Positions 21,697 through 34,189 of a stretch of DNA of 64,000 nt are shown here, piece by piece. Positions within the stretch are counted from its first letter, which is position 1, and the number at the start of each line of letters is the position of its first letter. A model generated the notes under the pieces. That model made no database searches, was not told where the DNA came from, and saw only the letters and a list, made by a program, of their open reading frames with translations. Position numbers and translations under genes: made by a program. This DNA comes from Periconia sp. R9002 (lineage: Eukaryota > Ascomycota > Dothideomycetes > Pleosporales > Periconiaceae). The stretch lies in contig JAMAHW010000028.1 in assembly GCA_023627715.1 (NCBI GenBank), forward strand, positions 348,038 to 412,037, read 5' to 3'.

Positions 21697-22890
21697 ATGC
21701 CGCCGCAGGCAACCAACGAAGCCAACGCCCAAGGAGAGCCGTCGGGCCTTTTGGACAGAGGGAAGCGCAAGATCCTGAGCTTGAACCAGAAACATGCCGA
21801 AGCGACGCCGCAGTCCAACACCAACAACAATAATAGCAACAGCAGCAGCACAAAGTCGCCCACGTCAGCTCCAGCTCTGCTTCCTTCGCCGCCCCTTACC
21901 ACTTCACCTCGTGGACTCTCCCCCCGTGGAAGCCCAAGAATATACCCGGCTGGTGTCGCAGCGTCCCCCCGCCGTGTCCGCTCGTCCTCGCCTGGCCTGC
22001 ATTCGCCTGCGTCCAGCCAGATCTTCGAGAGAAGTGTACAGGAGCCCGAAACCTCCTCCGCGATCCCCGCCCACATACAAACAGAGGACCACATACCTGC
22101 CGGGTGAGTGTGACAGACGATGCACGCATTACTCAACCATCTGATCTTCTGCTAATTGGTGCACAGTAAGCTTTCTTTCTTCGCATATCGCCCAAGTACA
22201 TTGGAGACATATTTGTCGTTATGAGGGATACACTCTTCATCCATCCGTCAAGAAAGTCATGCTAATCATGTCGATTAAACAGCTTTGGACGCCTCCTCGA
22301 TTGCAATCACAGACAATCAACTGAACCCAGACGAGGTGGAGATTATAATGCATTCAGCGCATCAACCTGCAGCAGCTGCAGTGACCGGGAGTGTTAGCGA
22401 GTCCATTCATTCGCCCTCGCTCGCACATGAAGATCTCGCTTCCAGCAACAACGACCTCTCTGAATCCGTCTCTACCAATCCCAACTATGGCTCCCTTGAC
22501 ACAACTGACCCGAGACGGCTGAGTTTCATATCCTTTGCAGATGTCGTGCAAGCTGAACTCGCCGAAACAGACAGAGATGCCGTGCAATTTATGAGCCTAT
22601 CGTCGACGGTCGACCGCTCGCCGTCCCCTGTGCGTTCGCCAGCATCATCCCATGGCTTCAGCGCTTCCCCTCCGAGGAGTGGTGCTGCATCGGAGAAAGG
22701 TGCTTTTGCCCGTTCTCCCAGCAGCCCTACAGCGCACAGCGCACAAAGCCCACCGGTGATTGGCGACTTACAAATTGAGACGATGCGTCAGGCTCTGCGC
22801 AAAACAGGGTCTGGTGATTTGAATGGTGCGCCAACACAGTCGCTCAGTGCGGACGAACCACCCCCAGTTGACTTGCCGTCGGTCAAATGA
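21697..22890 (+). CDS. Conserved-looking Ser/Pro-rich protein of unknown function
   Basis: Three exons, 21697-22103, 22167-22195 and 22283-22890, give 347 residues. The start is in GCCGCCATGC context; the frame upstream has only a GTG. The middle exon is just 29 bases and is required for phase: joining the outer exons directly would shift frame. It encodes KLSFFAYRP. The N-terminal half is low-complexity (Asn/Ser runs, SPRG and SP motifs). The segment just after the small exon (LDASSIAITDNQLNPDEVEI) and DPRRLSFISFADVVQAE are less degenerate and look like the conserved core. Many SP/TP sites suggest phosphorylation. There is no signal peptide, membrane segment or known domain. The exon structure is well supported, the function not at all. 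Confidence 0.75.
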
Positions 22891-24567
22891 AAGACCGTGA
22901 GATGATAAATAAGAGGGTGAGGGGTGCGCGTAGGAATAATTTGCCTCTGCGGCAATCGCGGATGTAGAATATGACGTGTTCTTGCCGTGTGTTACTTGCA
23001 AACTCACTCTCTCTCTCTCTCTCTGTTGGCATTGACGTTGTTCTTGTTTACTTTCTTCACTCCCACTTTGTGGTTTATTTTTATTTCCCCTCCGCCATTA
23101 TCCAGGGCTAGGGCTAGGGCTTTGTTTTGTTTCTCGCAAGTGAGTTGGAATTGGGGAAGACTGGGCAAGGCTGGGTGGCAGATACCCACAGGAGTTGTGA
23201 TTGGGATTTGCGCGAGAATGTTCATTTAAGCGTTCACGGTTTCTTCTCGGTGGACCAAGGATTTGAAGGTGCTCCTGTTTAATTTCCCATTGTAATGAAC
23301 CGGGTGTAGATGAGTGTGTAATCATGCCAATTGGAGTCGAATTGAAGGAATACCTAGGTACACGATGTGCATCAAGGAAATTTCCAGTGAGGCCACCAGA
23401 CGCACACGGAGGCCAATTCCCCGGTGCTTCCCATGCTCTTTGATGTTTAATTGTAGATACAAGTACCTGATTCTCGCCCTCTCTCTTGCTCAGGAAAATG
23501 AGAGTCTCGAAGTGCACAGTCCCTTTTTGGAAACAAAGGGACGATTCATAGACAGGGATATCCAATCCTGTCATTCTATGTAATGAGGGACACGAGTGGA
23601 TGATACTTGGAAATCTGACATGCAAGCATTGGAAAAGCCCGTGTCCAACTACATGGATAGGTAGGTACATGTAAGAGTAATAACCCGTGACGGGGAGAAA
23701 GCTAGGCTCTGGGCAGGCAAGCTAAGCTTCATGTCGCTTAGCGGAAATGTTTGCTCGGTGCTAGGAATCGGGATGTCGTTCAGGTAATTCGTTAGCCTCA
23801 TCGAGACAGACGGCCACCACCATTCATGTCAGTCAGATAGTCCAACACTCCAACCCGTCCAGTCCTCTCATATACGCATGTTGACTTGACCCTCCCCCCA
23901 CCGCATTCTATCCTCTTTCGCCCCATCCCGTCGACTGCTCTCCCCTCCTTCCACATCTTCCTCTACCCCCTCCTTGTTCCTTCTCGTTCTACCTCCCCTC
24001 CCTCCCAGGCTCTCTCGACCCACCATCACCACCATCCATCGCCATCACCAACGCCATCGCCCGCCATCCAACCCTCGCCCGCCGCCTCCTGTACCGCGTG
24101 ATGGTGCGCGCCGCTGTTGGTACAAAGTAACCGATACTTCCGTTCGCCGCAACTTGAGTCGCGTGTGGTCTCTTCGTTGGACATACTCCCCTGCGACCGC
24201 AAGTGACTTGGCTCTCCACCGTTCAGCCACTCTGGGAGCATGAGATGCGCCACGCACACCTCACTCGTCTCTTCGCAATTCTTCGGTGACAGCCATCCGG
24301 GTTCCTGCTGGGCGGCCGTCATCTGTCAATGCCAGTCCAACGACAACAACAGCTCCCGTCGTCTGCCATAGGACCCCGGCTGCCCCTCTACTGTCGACCA
24401 ACGATCCAATTTCGGCCTGTGCATCTGTCTGTGCCTCCTACCCGTTCAGAGCACTCGTGCCCCCTATAGCCATCCATAGGGCCATCGTCTGAACCCGAAC
24501 CCGCTTTTTTCCTTTCTTTTTCCGCCGCCCTGCCCGCGAACACCTTGGCTTGACCTGTCCTGTAAAC
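22891..24567. other. Intergenic and long leader of the RasGAP gene
   Basis: A CT dinucleotide run lies at about 23005-23022. From about 23880 to 24567 the sequence is strongly pyrimidine-rich and looks like the RasGAP promoter and 5' leader, with short upstream reading frames at 24101 and 24240. No other gene is seen. Confidence 0.5.
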
Positions 24568-27500
24568 ATGGAGCAGGCATCGACGCAGAGTCGCCGGAGT
24601 AGAAGGGAGATGGATGCTGTAGAAGCCGTCCAGACAGGCACCCAAGCCAGGGAACCGCGGCCAGATGACCGCGCTATCCACAACACCATCCGCACCGTGA
24701 CCCCCGAGAATGTGCCCGAGGACGACCAGGTGGCCGGTGCGAATCAGAGCACGCTTTACCAGTCACCGCCCGTGTCTCCACGCTCAAATACCTCGTCCAC
24801 CCGTGCTGGCAACCCGCGATCCTTTGTCCCCCGAGCAAACTCAAACGACAGCGATTACACCCTTCGAGCCGCCAGAGACACCCAGACGCGCCCACGCACC
24901 CGGACCCTAGAAGAGCGTTCTACGCGGGATAAGACCCCACCGCACATTTTCACGGGCAACCGTCACCGCATCGGCTCTGTCCACAGCGCTGCATCGGCCA
25001 ACTTCCAGAGCCTCGAGGAATCCGTCGTTACCTCGATAGGCCATCCTTCCACAATATCTCCGTCCACCTCGCAACCCCCACCTCGCACATCGAGCGCTGG
25101 CCGCAGCCGCCTCGTCAAGCTCCCACAGCGAACGGCTTCGCCCGCCAATGCCACGGCTTCGCCCACTACACAACCAGACTCATGGATTTCACCCGTGCCT
25201 GCTTCGGACGCTCGAAAAGTGCTCAAGCTTATGCGCGCCACCTGCGGTAAGATGCAGGGAATGCTCGCTTTTCGCAGGGGTGAGGCGAGCCCGTGGTCGC
25301 TATCCTACTGCTATATCAACGAAGACGCCGGAAGCCTCGTCTATGAACCCAAAAGTGACAATTCCTACCACCGGACCCTTGTTCCCGACCTACGAGGCTG
25401 TCGCGTTAAAAGCGCATACGATGCCGAAGCCTACACCGCCTATATCCATGTCATTGGGCACAATTCTAAACTTGAAGTTTACCTCCGACCCCCTACCCAG
25501 GAAGAATTCGAATCGTGGTTTGCAGCGTTGCTGTGTTGGCAGCCCATCCGCCCCAAAGGCATCCACAATAAAATGGCCAAGCCGCAAACACCTCTGGTCG
25601 CAGACCGCCAGCTGGCGAACAGCAGGCGACACTCCGAGGTTTCGCTAACAAGAGAAGCGCCCATCATCAAGGTCGGTAAGATGATCTATTGGGATACTAG
25701 CGTGACCTACAGCAACACGGGAACGCCAAAATCCTCAGGCTCCCGTCCACAAGCGTACCGTTTGCAGAGTCATGGCTCTCGCCGATGGAGGCGCGTGTCC
25801 TGTACGCTTCGAGAGAACGGTGAACTAAAGCTTTATTCGGATACAGACGTCACTCTGGTTTCCGTCGTGCAGCTTTCCCAGCTTTCCCGCTGCGCCGTTC
25901 AGCGACTGGACCCATCCGTTCTCGATAACGAGTTTTGCATTGCCATATACCCGCAATATACCACCGCATCGACAGCATTATCCTTGTTGCGTCCTATCTT
26001 CTTGTCCCTGGAATCGCGAGTTTTGTACGAAGTTTGGATTGTTTTGCTACGGGCGTTCACGATTCCACAGTTATACGGACCGAAACAGGTCACTTTGAAT
26101 GAAGAAGGCGCGCTATCACCTTCGTTTGGGACAGCCGATATGTTTCGTATGGAGCGATCTCTTTTTGTTCGTATCATTGAAGCTCGCTTGATGCCACCAA
26201 TCAGTCCAAAAGTTGCTGATAATCAGACTCCCACGAGGCCATCGTCATCTGCTAATGTCAACACGTCTGGCGGCTTCTACGTCGAGATCTTGCTCGATGG
26301 GGAAACAAGAGCGCGAACCATGACTAAATCCGAAGGTAATACACCGTTTTGGAGAGAAGAGTTTGAGTTTCTGGATCTGCCAGCCGTGCTGTCGACCGCG
26401 TCTTTACTGCTCAAGATGCGGCCTCCCGTTAATTCCCGTGGCGACAAAAGTCCATTCGAGGTACCAATCAGCTCAGAATCATTCGTTTCGGAGGGAGCGG
26501 GTGGGTATACCGGTATCACTTTCGATCAGACCTGTGGAAAAGTCGACGTCTACCTTGACGACTTAGGTCCAAACCAGGAGACGGAAAAGTGGTGGCCTCT
26601 TGTGAACATGTACGGCAACAGCGTTGGCGAAGTCCTCGTCAAAGTCAGTACTGAAGAATGCGTTATCCTGATGGCGCGGGATTACCAGCCTATGTCTGAA
26701 TTACTGCATCGTTTTTCCAACGGCTTGACACTGCAAGTTGCGCAGATGATCCCCAACGAACTGAGGAAACTTTCCGAATACCTGTTGAACATATTCCAAG
26801 TTTCGGGGCAAGCTGGCGATTGGATAATGGCTTTGGTCGAGGAAGAGATTGATGGGACCGTCAAGGAGACGCCAGCGAGCCGATTACGTTTCAGCAAAAG
26901 AGTAGGATCGAGCGATTCTGGCGAGCAGCAATTTGGGTCCTCCAGCGACCGAGAATTGTTTGTGCGCGACATGAACAACAACGCAAAGCTTGAGGCCAAT
27001 CTGCTCTTCCGTGGCAATACCCTGCTAACTAAATCTCTTGACATACACATGAAGCGTCTCGGAAAAGAATATCTAGAGGAGACATTAAGCGAGAAGTTGA
27101 GAGAGATCAACGAGAAGGACCCTGAGTGTGAAGTAGATCCAAACCGAGTCTCGTCGCAGAGCGAGCTCGACAGGAACTGGAGGAGACTGATCAACCTGAC
27201 GGAAGATGTATGGCGCGCCATTTATAATTCCGCATCCCGATGCCCCCAAGAACTCCGACTCATCTTCAGGCATATACGAGCATGCGCCGAGGATCGGTTT
27301 GGCGATTTTTTGAGAACCGTGAAGTACAGCAGCGTCTCTGGCTTCCTATTCCTCAGGTTCTTCGTACCGGCAGTTCTCAACCCAAAACTCTTTGGTCTTT
27401 TGAAAGGTTCGCCATTCTCTTCTTTATATACTTTGTAATAGAAAACTAATGCACCACAGAGCATCCCAAGCCCAAAGCCAGGCGTGCGTTGACTCTCATT

Positions 27501-28877
27501 GCTAAATCTCTCCAAGGTCTAGCCAACATGTCCGCTTTTGGTACCAAAGAGGCGTGGATGGAGCCCATGAACGCTTTTCTGACGACCCATCGCCAAGAAT
27601 TCAAAACATACATCGACAGCATCTGCGGCATCTCCTCGACGAGCTCGTCTGCCCCTCATATACCTCCTTCGTACAGCACACCATTGGCCATCTTGCAGCG
27701 GCTACCGCCGACTTCGCGCGAAGGCTTCCCTTCGCTTCCCTACCTTGTAGATCATGCTCGCAACTTCGCCGCCCTCGTGGATTTGTGGCTTGATAACACT
27801 CAAGGCAGCGCCGAAAATATCAGAGCAACAGACGGGGATCTCTTGAACTTCCACAGGATTTGCGTTTCCTTGCGGGAACGCACCGGCGACTGCCTGAACC
27901 GCGCGGAGCGCGCTGAGAGGCCATCATCCTCGCTCAGCGTGAAGTGGGAAGAGCTGGTTGAGCAATTGCAAGGATCTGCCAGCCTTGAAGCCGGCAGAGG
28001 GGCCGCTACCAAAAATCTGCGCAATGCAATAAAAGAAGAAGGAAGGGAGGGCTCGCCAACTTCTCCAAACCATTTCGAAGAGCAAAACTCCTCCAATACG
28101 AGTACGCCTGTCACCATGAAGCCGATACGTACCAAATCACGACATCAACAGAGCAACAGCATTTCTGCATCTGCAAGCTCTTTGACAAGCAACATGTCTG
28201 GACATCAGAACCCCTTTGGGTCTAAAATTGCCCGGGGGGCAGGCTATGCGCTTTCTCTCCCCGACACGAATTCTCAACCAGCATCCACTTCGGCTTCAGC
28301 CGCAGCATCCGTTGTCGAGGAAACGCCTCCTGGTTCGAGTGACGGACTTCACATGGCACCACCTCCTTCCTACCCTCACACGCACACTCATCCCTCTGTT
28401 TCTACAGGGTCCTTCCATTACAGTAATCCAAATACTCAGATCAACCCTTCCGCGTTGGCCATGTCAGGTGCATTTTCACAACCGCCTCGTAGCGCTGGTG
28501 GTCAATCATATGATGGTTCCGACGCCGGTAGCCTGCACGAGGACGAAGGTACAACCGCGTTGCCTGCCTTCAACAAAGACTCATCTACCGTCAAGGAACG
28601 CAAAGAGCGTGGGGGATTCAGGGGGGTGCTGCCCTTCCAAAGAAAGCGCAAGGATAAGGATAAGGAAAAGGAGAAAGACAAGAAGGAGAGTAAATCCAAA
28701 GACAAGGACAAGGACCGAGACCATAGCGCCGACCGCAATGACAATGGAAGTGGCAATACGTATGGGCAGAGCCATGGCCACGGACGAGGCGGTGGTAGCG
28801 CGTTGGGCGAGTACGCCAGTTACAGCAGCTTGCGTGGACGCGTTGTCGGCGAGCGCGAGAACGACGCTCAGTTCTGA
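24568..28877 (+). CDS. BUD2: PH-C2-RasGAP protein, BUD2/CLA2 type
   Basis: A GTPase-activating protein expected to switch off a Ras-family GTPase; in yeast Bud2 acts on Rsr1/Bud1 in polarity and bud-site choice. Two exons, 24568-27406 and 27460-28877, give 1418 residues. The start is in AAACATGG context. The first 210 residues are disordered and Ser/Thr/Pro-rich. A PH-like domain follows (about 225-325, ending in EEFESWFAALLCW), then a second PH-like region (about 395-510). A C2 domain starts near 525 (SLFVRIIEARLMPP, then FYVEILLDGETRARTM). The RasGAP domain holds the arginine-finger loop LLFRGNTLLTKSLD (Arg at about 814), the FLFLRFFVPAVLNP signature (about 926) and LTLIAKSLQGLANMSAFG. The C-terminal 350 residues are low-complexity with a Lys/Asp run (about 1350-1390). 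Assignment to BUD2/CLA2 rather than another RasGAP rests on domain order and size. Confidence 0.88.
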
Positions 28878-30546
28878 CTAGATGGCTGGTTCACGGGACG
28901 GTATAACTCCACCAGGGGTGACCGAGCAGCGAGTCTCAGCGACAAGGAGATCCGAAGGCGGAAGAGTTCAGGAGAGCTCTAAGGGAGTTGTTGCGACAGA
29001 CTCTCATCCTTCTTACACTTCTCCACAGAAAAAAAAAACCTTTGCCTTATAAACGGCAGGCCATACATAAAAGCACACGTCTACATAGATGGAGGCATTT
29101 GCAGCGTTCCAGCGCTCATCGTTTCACATTTCCTCGCATCCCTCGCTCTCTTCACGCTGGCATTTTTCTTGGCCGTTTGTTCCATTGGGAAGAACGCAAA
29201 ATCGTTTTATTTTTCTGTTTTCGAGATTTCGATGCGGATAACCACAAGATGGGATCGGTTCACCCCACGCTTGAATGTGGACAATCAACGACACAAAGCT
29301 ATGGGAGGTTTCGCAACAGATTCGGGTCACGTTTTCTGCCGTTTTCACGCACTTGCAACGCACGCGCAAACGTTTTTCCGAGTCTTCCGCCAGCCAAAAA
29401 GGGGGCCATCTATCTTAACGAGTGAATGAGCAATGAGTAGAGGAGGATTTTGTTTGTTTGTTTTGTTTTTGTTTTTATTTGATTCGGATTTGATTTGTGG
29501 ATCGGTCGATGATACGTCGTCGATCAGGAAGGTGTCGCCGCACAGCAAACGATAGATCAACACTTTGCATTATCATCAGTGGGAAGAACGCAAAAAAGGG
29601 GGAAGTTGTGTTGCGCGCAGCAGTACGATCACTTTACCAGCAAAAAAGAAGCGACATACAAGGCGGAAAGGAAAAAGGGGTAGGCAGGTGAAAGTTAGAG
29701 ATGATGATGACGACGACGACTGCGATGAGAAAGGAGTTGTTGTTTGTAGGTAGACGATTTGCAAGATGAGCAAAAAAAGAAGGCTTTATAGAGAAGATGG
29801 GACGTATTTATCTGCATATATTATTTATACAAGCACTTTTATGATATGTGCGTTTTTTTTTTGCTCTCGTTTTATTCTTACCTCGATAACGAGGCCAAAA
29901 TTCATTGTCCGCGCACGCCGTTGATAAGTTCTTTTTTTTTCATATACAGTGCAGAGTTGCACCGGGGATGTACATGTACTGGTTACATTTTTAACTACCT
30001 TAGTCTCTTAGTGATTTGAGCGAGGGAACTTAGGTAAAGATTCGTGGGTGATGTACGAATACCTATACTACATTTCGATACAGAGTATATAAAACGATAA
30101 AACCCATTCCTTCTCAATGGCATCAACATTCGTTTCTCTCCTCTTCATTTTCGAGATGCAAGAGGATAGAGGCACAGGCCTTTTGATCATGCGGAAATCA
30201 AGCAAGTAAAAGTGTGGCATCGTTGTGTGATTCTCTACATTACATCACTTCCAATACTCATTTGCTCCCTGTGGGACAAGTTTCTGATAATTTGATTTTG
30301 GTTTAAAACATGATATCTCTTAAAGTTTCGTCAAGTCCATGATCCCTCCCATCATTCGCTACCGAACAGGTACTTCTGTACCTTGATTACCCCCAACTCG
30401 TGCATGAAGGACACACAAGACATTTGTGCCATCCTTCCCCCAAACATACGTATGTAACCTGGATCCTCTTTTCCCTGTCTCAGCAATTCTTTGTTTCATC
30501 CACGCAAAGTGATACCCAGAGCTTTGCTCAACTGCGTTCTCGCTCT
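28878..30546. other. Intergenic between convergent genes
   Basis: 3' regions of the RasGAP gene (plus) and cyclophilin-40 gene (minus). It contains A and T homopolymer tracts and GAT/GAC repeats near 29700-29725. No coding frame is credible. Confidence 0.5.
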
Positions 30547-31973
30547 TCAAGTGAAAGCGTTCTTGTAAGCCTTCTTCTCCCTCTCCCTTCGCTCATGCAC
30601 CTTCTTCTTCACCTGCTCCTTCAGGGCAACGATGGCTGCATCACCAGGTGCGAATTTCGCGGCTTGTTCCAGGTCTTTCAGAGCATCGTCTTCGTTCTTC
30701 TTGCCTACCTTGGCCTGTGCCCGCCTGAAGTACACCTTCGCCTTGTCCTTGTCCTGGATACCTTCCGTCTCCAACGCCTTGGTGGCGCTCTCGATGGCGT
30801 CGTTCCACTGGCTCAACTTGTTCTGCAACAGGGCGGAGTTGGAGTATAACGTGATCTTGAGTGCCTTGAGGGATGGGAAGAGGGTTGGTGGGTCGTTTTC
30901 AAGGGGTGTGGGGTATTCGTTGACGTAGCGCAGCGCCTTCTGGTACTTGGAAAGACCGAGCTGAATGCTTCCTGCTTTGAAGGCCGAGTTGCCGAGGTCT
31001 TTGAGAGCCGTGGCAATCTTGAGAATGTCTTCGCCTTTCCACTCCTCGCCGTCTGCAATCTGGTCTTCTGGCCAATCTTCGTATGGATCGCCGGTGCTGT
31101 CTGGCGTTTTCTCCGTTGCCTTGTCGTAGTCCTCCCCAGTGAGTTCGCCGCAGTCTGAGAGGCATGTCAACAACAACTCTTTTCCTAACTTTGGGTGGGA
31201 AAGCACGTACCTTGAATTACAACATCCTGGAAGGGCTTATCCTGGCTTGCTGTCTTCAGGTTTTCAATCTGGCGCACGACACTCTTGCCATTGATCACTT
31301 CACCAAAGACCACGTGCTTCTTGTCTAGATGCGGTGTTGGCACCGTTGTGATAAAAAACTGGCTGCCATTGGTTCCGGGGCCTTAATTCACAATGTTAGT
31401 AAAGCTCGTGTCAAAATACGACTGTCTGGTGACGCTTTCACAAAAGCATCCAGCCTCGATGTAACGTACCAGCATTCGCCATGCTCAGCAGGAACGGCTT
31501 CTGATGCAATACCTCGAAGTTCTCATCCTCAAACTTCTCTCCATAGATACTCTCCCCGCCGGTTCCATTGTGCTGTGTGAAATCACCACCCTGGATCATG
31601 AACTGCTTGATGACGCGGTGGAAGGTGCTGCCCTTGTAGTGGAGGGGCACACCCGCTTTAGCTTGGCCTTTCTCGCCGGTGCAGAGGGCGCGGAAGTTTT
31701 CGGCCGTCTTAGGTACAACTGAGGTCGCAATGTTAGTACCTAGACATGAAAGGACGTTCGGAGGGTGAAATCGTACTGTCATTGTACTGGACGCGGTTAG
31801 CTAGGTTCTTGACGCGTTAACGGAAAGCCGACTTACCAGCTCAAAAGCGACTCTGCCCGCTTTTTGACCGCCAATGGTAATGTCAAAGAAGCACCTCGGT
31901 CGCTCTACCAGAAAGTTAGTTACTAGATTGGCAAAGGCCCGAAAGCGGTATACATACTGGTATCGGAAGACAT
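30547..31973 (-). CDS. CPR6: Cyclophilin-40, peptidyl-prolyl isomerase D with TPR domain
   Basis: A proline isomerase and Hsp90 co-chaperone of cytosol and nucleus. Six exons, in coding order: 31973-31958, 31904-31837, 31786-31777, 31718-31470, 31381-31211 and 31154-30547, giving 373 residues. The third exon is only 10 bases (TACAATGACA) and restores [16 protein letters not shown]. The cyclophilin domain covers about residues 8-175: [15 protein letters not shown] with the catalytic Arg, then [24 protein letters not shown]. The residue equal to Trp121 of cyclophilin A is His, as in known Cyp40 proteins with weak cyclosporin binding. TPR repeats fill about 215-355 ([75 protein letters not shown]). 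A basic C-terminus follows. Confidence 0.95.
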
Positions 31974-32706
31974 GGCGAAGGGTCAAGGGAAGGAAGTTAC
32001 AGCCTTTTGGCGAGCGATTGCGGGGAAGTGTAAGCTGAGGGGATGCAACTCAATTGTAAGTAGGGTATGGGGCGGAAAGTAGGAGAGAAAGAGCAAACAT
32101 TAAAAGAGAAGGCAAGGAGCTAGCTTGGAGAGCTCCAGAAGTTTCCACCACTGATTCTCACCGTCCGTGCACCAACAGCTTGCAGCAGCTCCAAGTGAGT
32201 GAGGCAACAACAAAGCTGGAGTACCTAGGTACCATTCCCTCACTTACATACGCGTACGATAATGATAGCATTTGGATGTGTGTATTTATATGGAAATCCT
32301 ACTTGACTTGGTCACTCCATTTGCTACAACCATCTGTGTCCTTGGTATGTACAAATGAGGGGCATCGCGGGGCAGAAGTAGCGTGTAGGCAAGTTGGGGG
32401 CCGTGCACCCATCGTGTATCGGGTACATCATGTATACAGAGAAGTCAGTTAAGCTCAAGCGCGGGGGGATTGAGTACGTCGTCAGAGTTTCAATACATTG
32501 TACCACATGTCATTTCGATGTATGGTGAATCTATCTATATTCTGAGATATAACTTATGCACGTCCGTGGACATGGCGCATTGTAATCGAACCGTGACAAA
32601 CAAAAGATTGGAAGAAATGTGAATTATCTAGGCAATACGAAATCGGTAACACACCCCTCACCTCAAACTTTCACAAGAATGGTCTCGAAATCAAAGGCCT
32701 CTATCC
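31974..32706. other. Intergenic, no gene seen
   Basis: Promoter of cyclophilin-40 and 3' region of the IFRD gene, both transcribed leftward. Nothing else is recognised. Confidence 0.5.
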
Positions 32707-34189
32707 TTATCGTTTCCAAAACTTGCTGGTCATGGAGAAAGGCAAACATCTCGACACGGCGTCGTTTTCGTCGAAATGATGCTGGAATCCCGCCGCAAGA
32801 GCCTTCTTCAAACACGTGTACCTCTTCAGCTTCCACCACCGATCCAGTCGCACTTCAACTGTGCGGTTGATTTTGACCTTGAGTATCTCAAACTTCAGTC
32901 GTCCACCTCCGTAGGTTTTGCCCGTCTCTTGGTCGATGGCAGTAGAGTAGCGAGGGCCCCGTGCTGGCCTTTCCACCGTGTTTCGAATGTCGGCGAAATT
33001 GGAGTGCAGGGATTTGCGGTCCTTCTTCTTGATGCTGCGATCTGTCGTCTTGGCAAGCTGCTCCAGCGTGTGCATGAGCTGGTCTGTCCGTCGGTAGACA
33101 TCGTAGCGCTTGACCATCCGTTCGCCGTTCTGTGTCTCCTCCTCGTCCCCCTCTTCTTCTGAGACTTCCTCGCCGTCTTCTACCGGAGTATATGACTTCT
33201 CGTACATGAGAGCGATGTTCTCGCCTGCCGCGATTTGCACGGAAGTGTCGGAGCTGTCGAGTTGGTCCACAAACGCCTCGATCGCCGCTTCCGTAGCCTC
33301 TTGAAGGTCGTCGAGGGCGGTCGCAAGCATGCCCCACTCCTCGAGAGCAGCGGTCACGACAGATGGCTCATCGTGAGCATTTGCCGATAACCCATCTGAC
33401 TCGACAATTTCGAGGAAGTACGCAAGCAGGTCTTCCAACTCCTCTTCCGAAGTTCCGCCAAAGAAAGCTGCCGTTCCGAGAGTGTGGATGGCGCTGGCCT
33501 TGAGCGGCGTGTATTCTGAGTAAGCAATAGTGTGTTTCAAGACATTTACAACATCATCGTAGATCTCGTTTGAATCAAGAGTAATAATGGTAACACCGAG
33601 GGCTATTCCGAAATTAGCATCCAAGGATATGTACCACCGCCAGACAAGGCTATGACTTACCCTTCAACGCAGCGGCCGTCTCGTCTTCTGATGTCTCCTG
33701 CTTGATGCTCTTGATCATTGAAGGTAACAGCTCGCTCACTCGGGTCTCGATTGTTTCCTTTGTGTATCGCGTCATGACGATATGTGCGTAGTTGGCCAAG
33801 CTGAGGGCACGGCCCTCTGTACTGCTACCTTTGCGGTCTGCGATTTGTTCCATGAACGTGTTCAAATCTGCAAGCCATGCGTCCTCGGGATACACAGCTT
33901 CTTCGTTGTTCAGGATGTCGTCGATGGAATTAACGCTGGACTTGTTAACACTCATCCTGATGATGTATGTAGTCTTGTATGTAACCTACCTCGCAGCCGT
34001 CTCATCACTGAGGTAGTCTTCATCGTCAGAGCCATGGCGACTCGGGTTATGTGAGCCCGGTCTGGAAGATCGTGTGGGCGAGTTAAGCCTAGAATTTGCC
34101 TTGGAAGACTGAGCTGACACATTTCGTGATCGTGCCTTCCGTGACACCGTTTTGCCGCTTTCGAGCGCTTGCCGGCGAAGGTCGCGCAT
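32707..34189 (-). CDS. Interferon-related developmental regulator (IFRD) family protein
   Basis: Three exons, in coding order: 34189-33990, 33935-33661 and 33602-32707, give 456 residues. The first intron could end at either of two AGs. I prefer the 54-base version (33989-33936) because the alternative is only 33 bases; both keep frame. The N-terminus is a basic Ser/Arg tail (MRDLRRQALESGK) and then acidic. The middle is an alpha-helical, armadillo-like region (LKASAIHTLGTAAFFGGTSE and later helices) with an acidic loop. The C-terminus has the IFRD signature: HSNFADIRNTVE, GPRYSTAIDQETGKTYGGGR, then RLDRWWKLKRYTCLKKALA and LPFSMTSKFW. Animal IFRD1/2 are transcription co-regulators, and IFRD2 also binds ribosomes. 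The fungal role is not established. Confidence 0.88.

Noticed and set aside
21663..22136. 157-codon antisense frame over the Ser/Pro-rich gene
   Set aside because: A shadow of low-complexity coding sequence, with long Leu runs opposite Asn/Ser repeats.
23101..23122. Two to three copies of GGGCTA resembling a telomeric repeat
   Set aside because: Too short, not TTAGGG, and inside an ordinary 3' region. No evidence of a chromosome end.
28502..28781. Antisense Leu/Ser-rich frames opposite the RasGAP C-terminus
   Set aside because: They are the complement of the Lys/Asp-rich codons of the RasGAP tail.
32580..32600. GGTTCGATTA-like sequence on the minus strand, suggestive of a tRNA T-arm
   Set aside because: I could not fold matching acceptor, D and anticodon arms around it.
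33957..33989. A 33-base intron option in the IFRD gene
   Set aside because: It keeps frame but is shorter than any other intron here. The 54-base option ending at 33936 has a CTAAC-like branch site (GTTAAC) and normal length.
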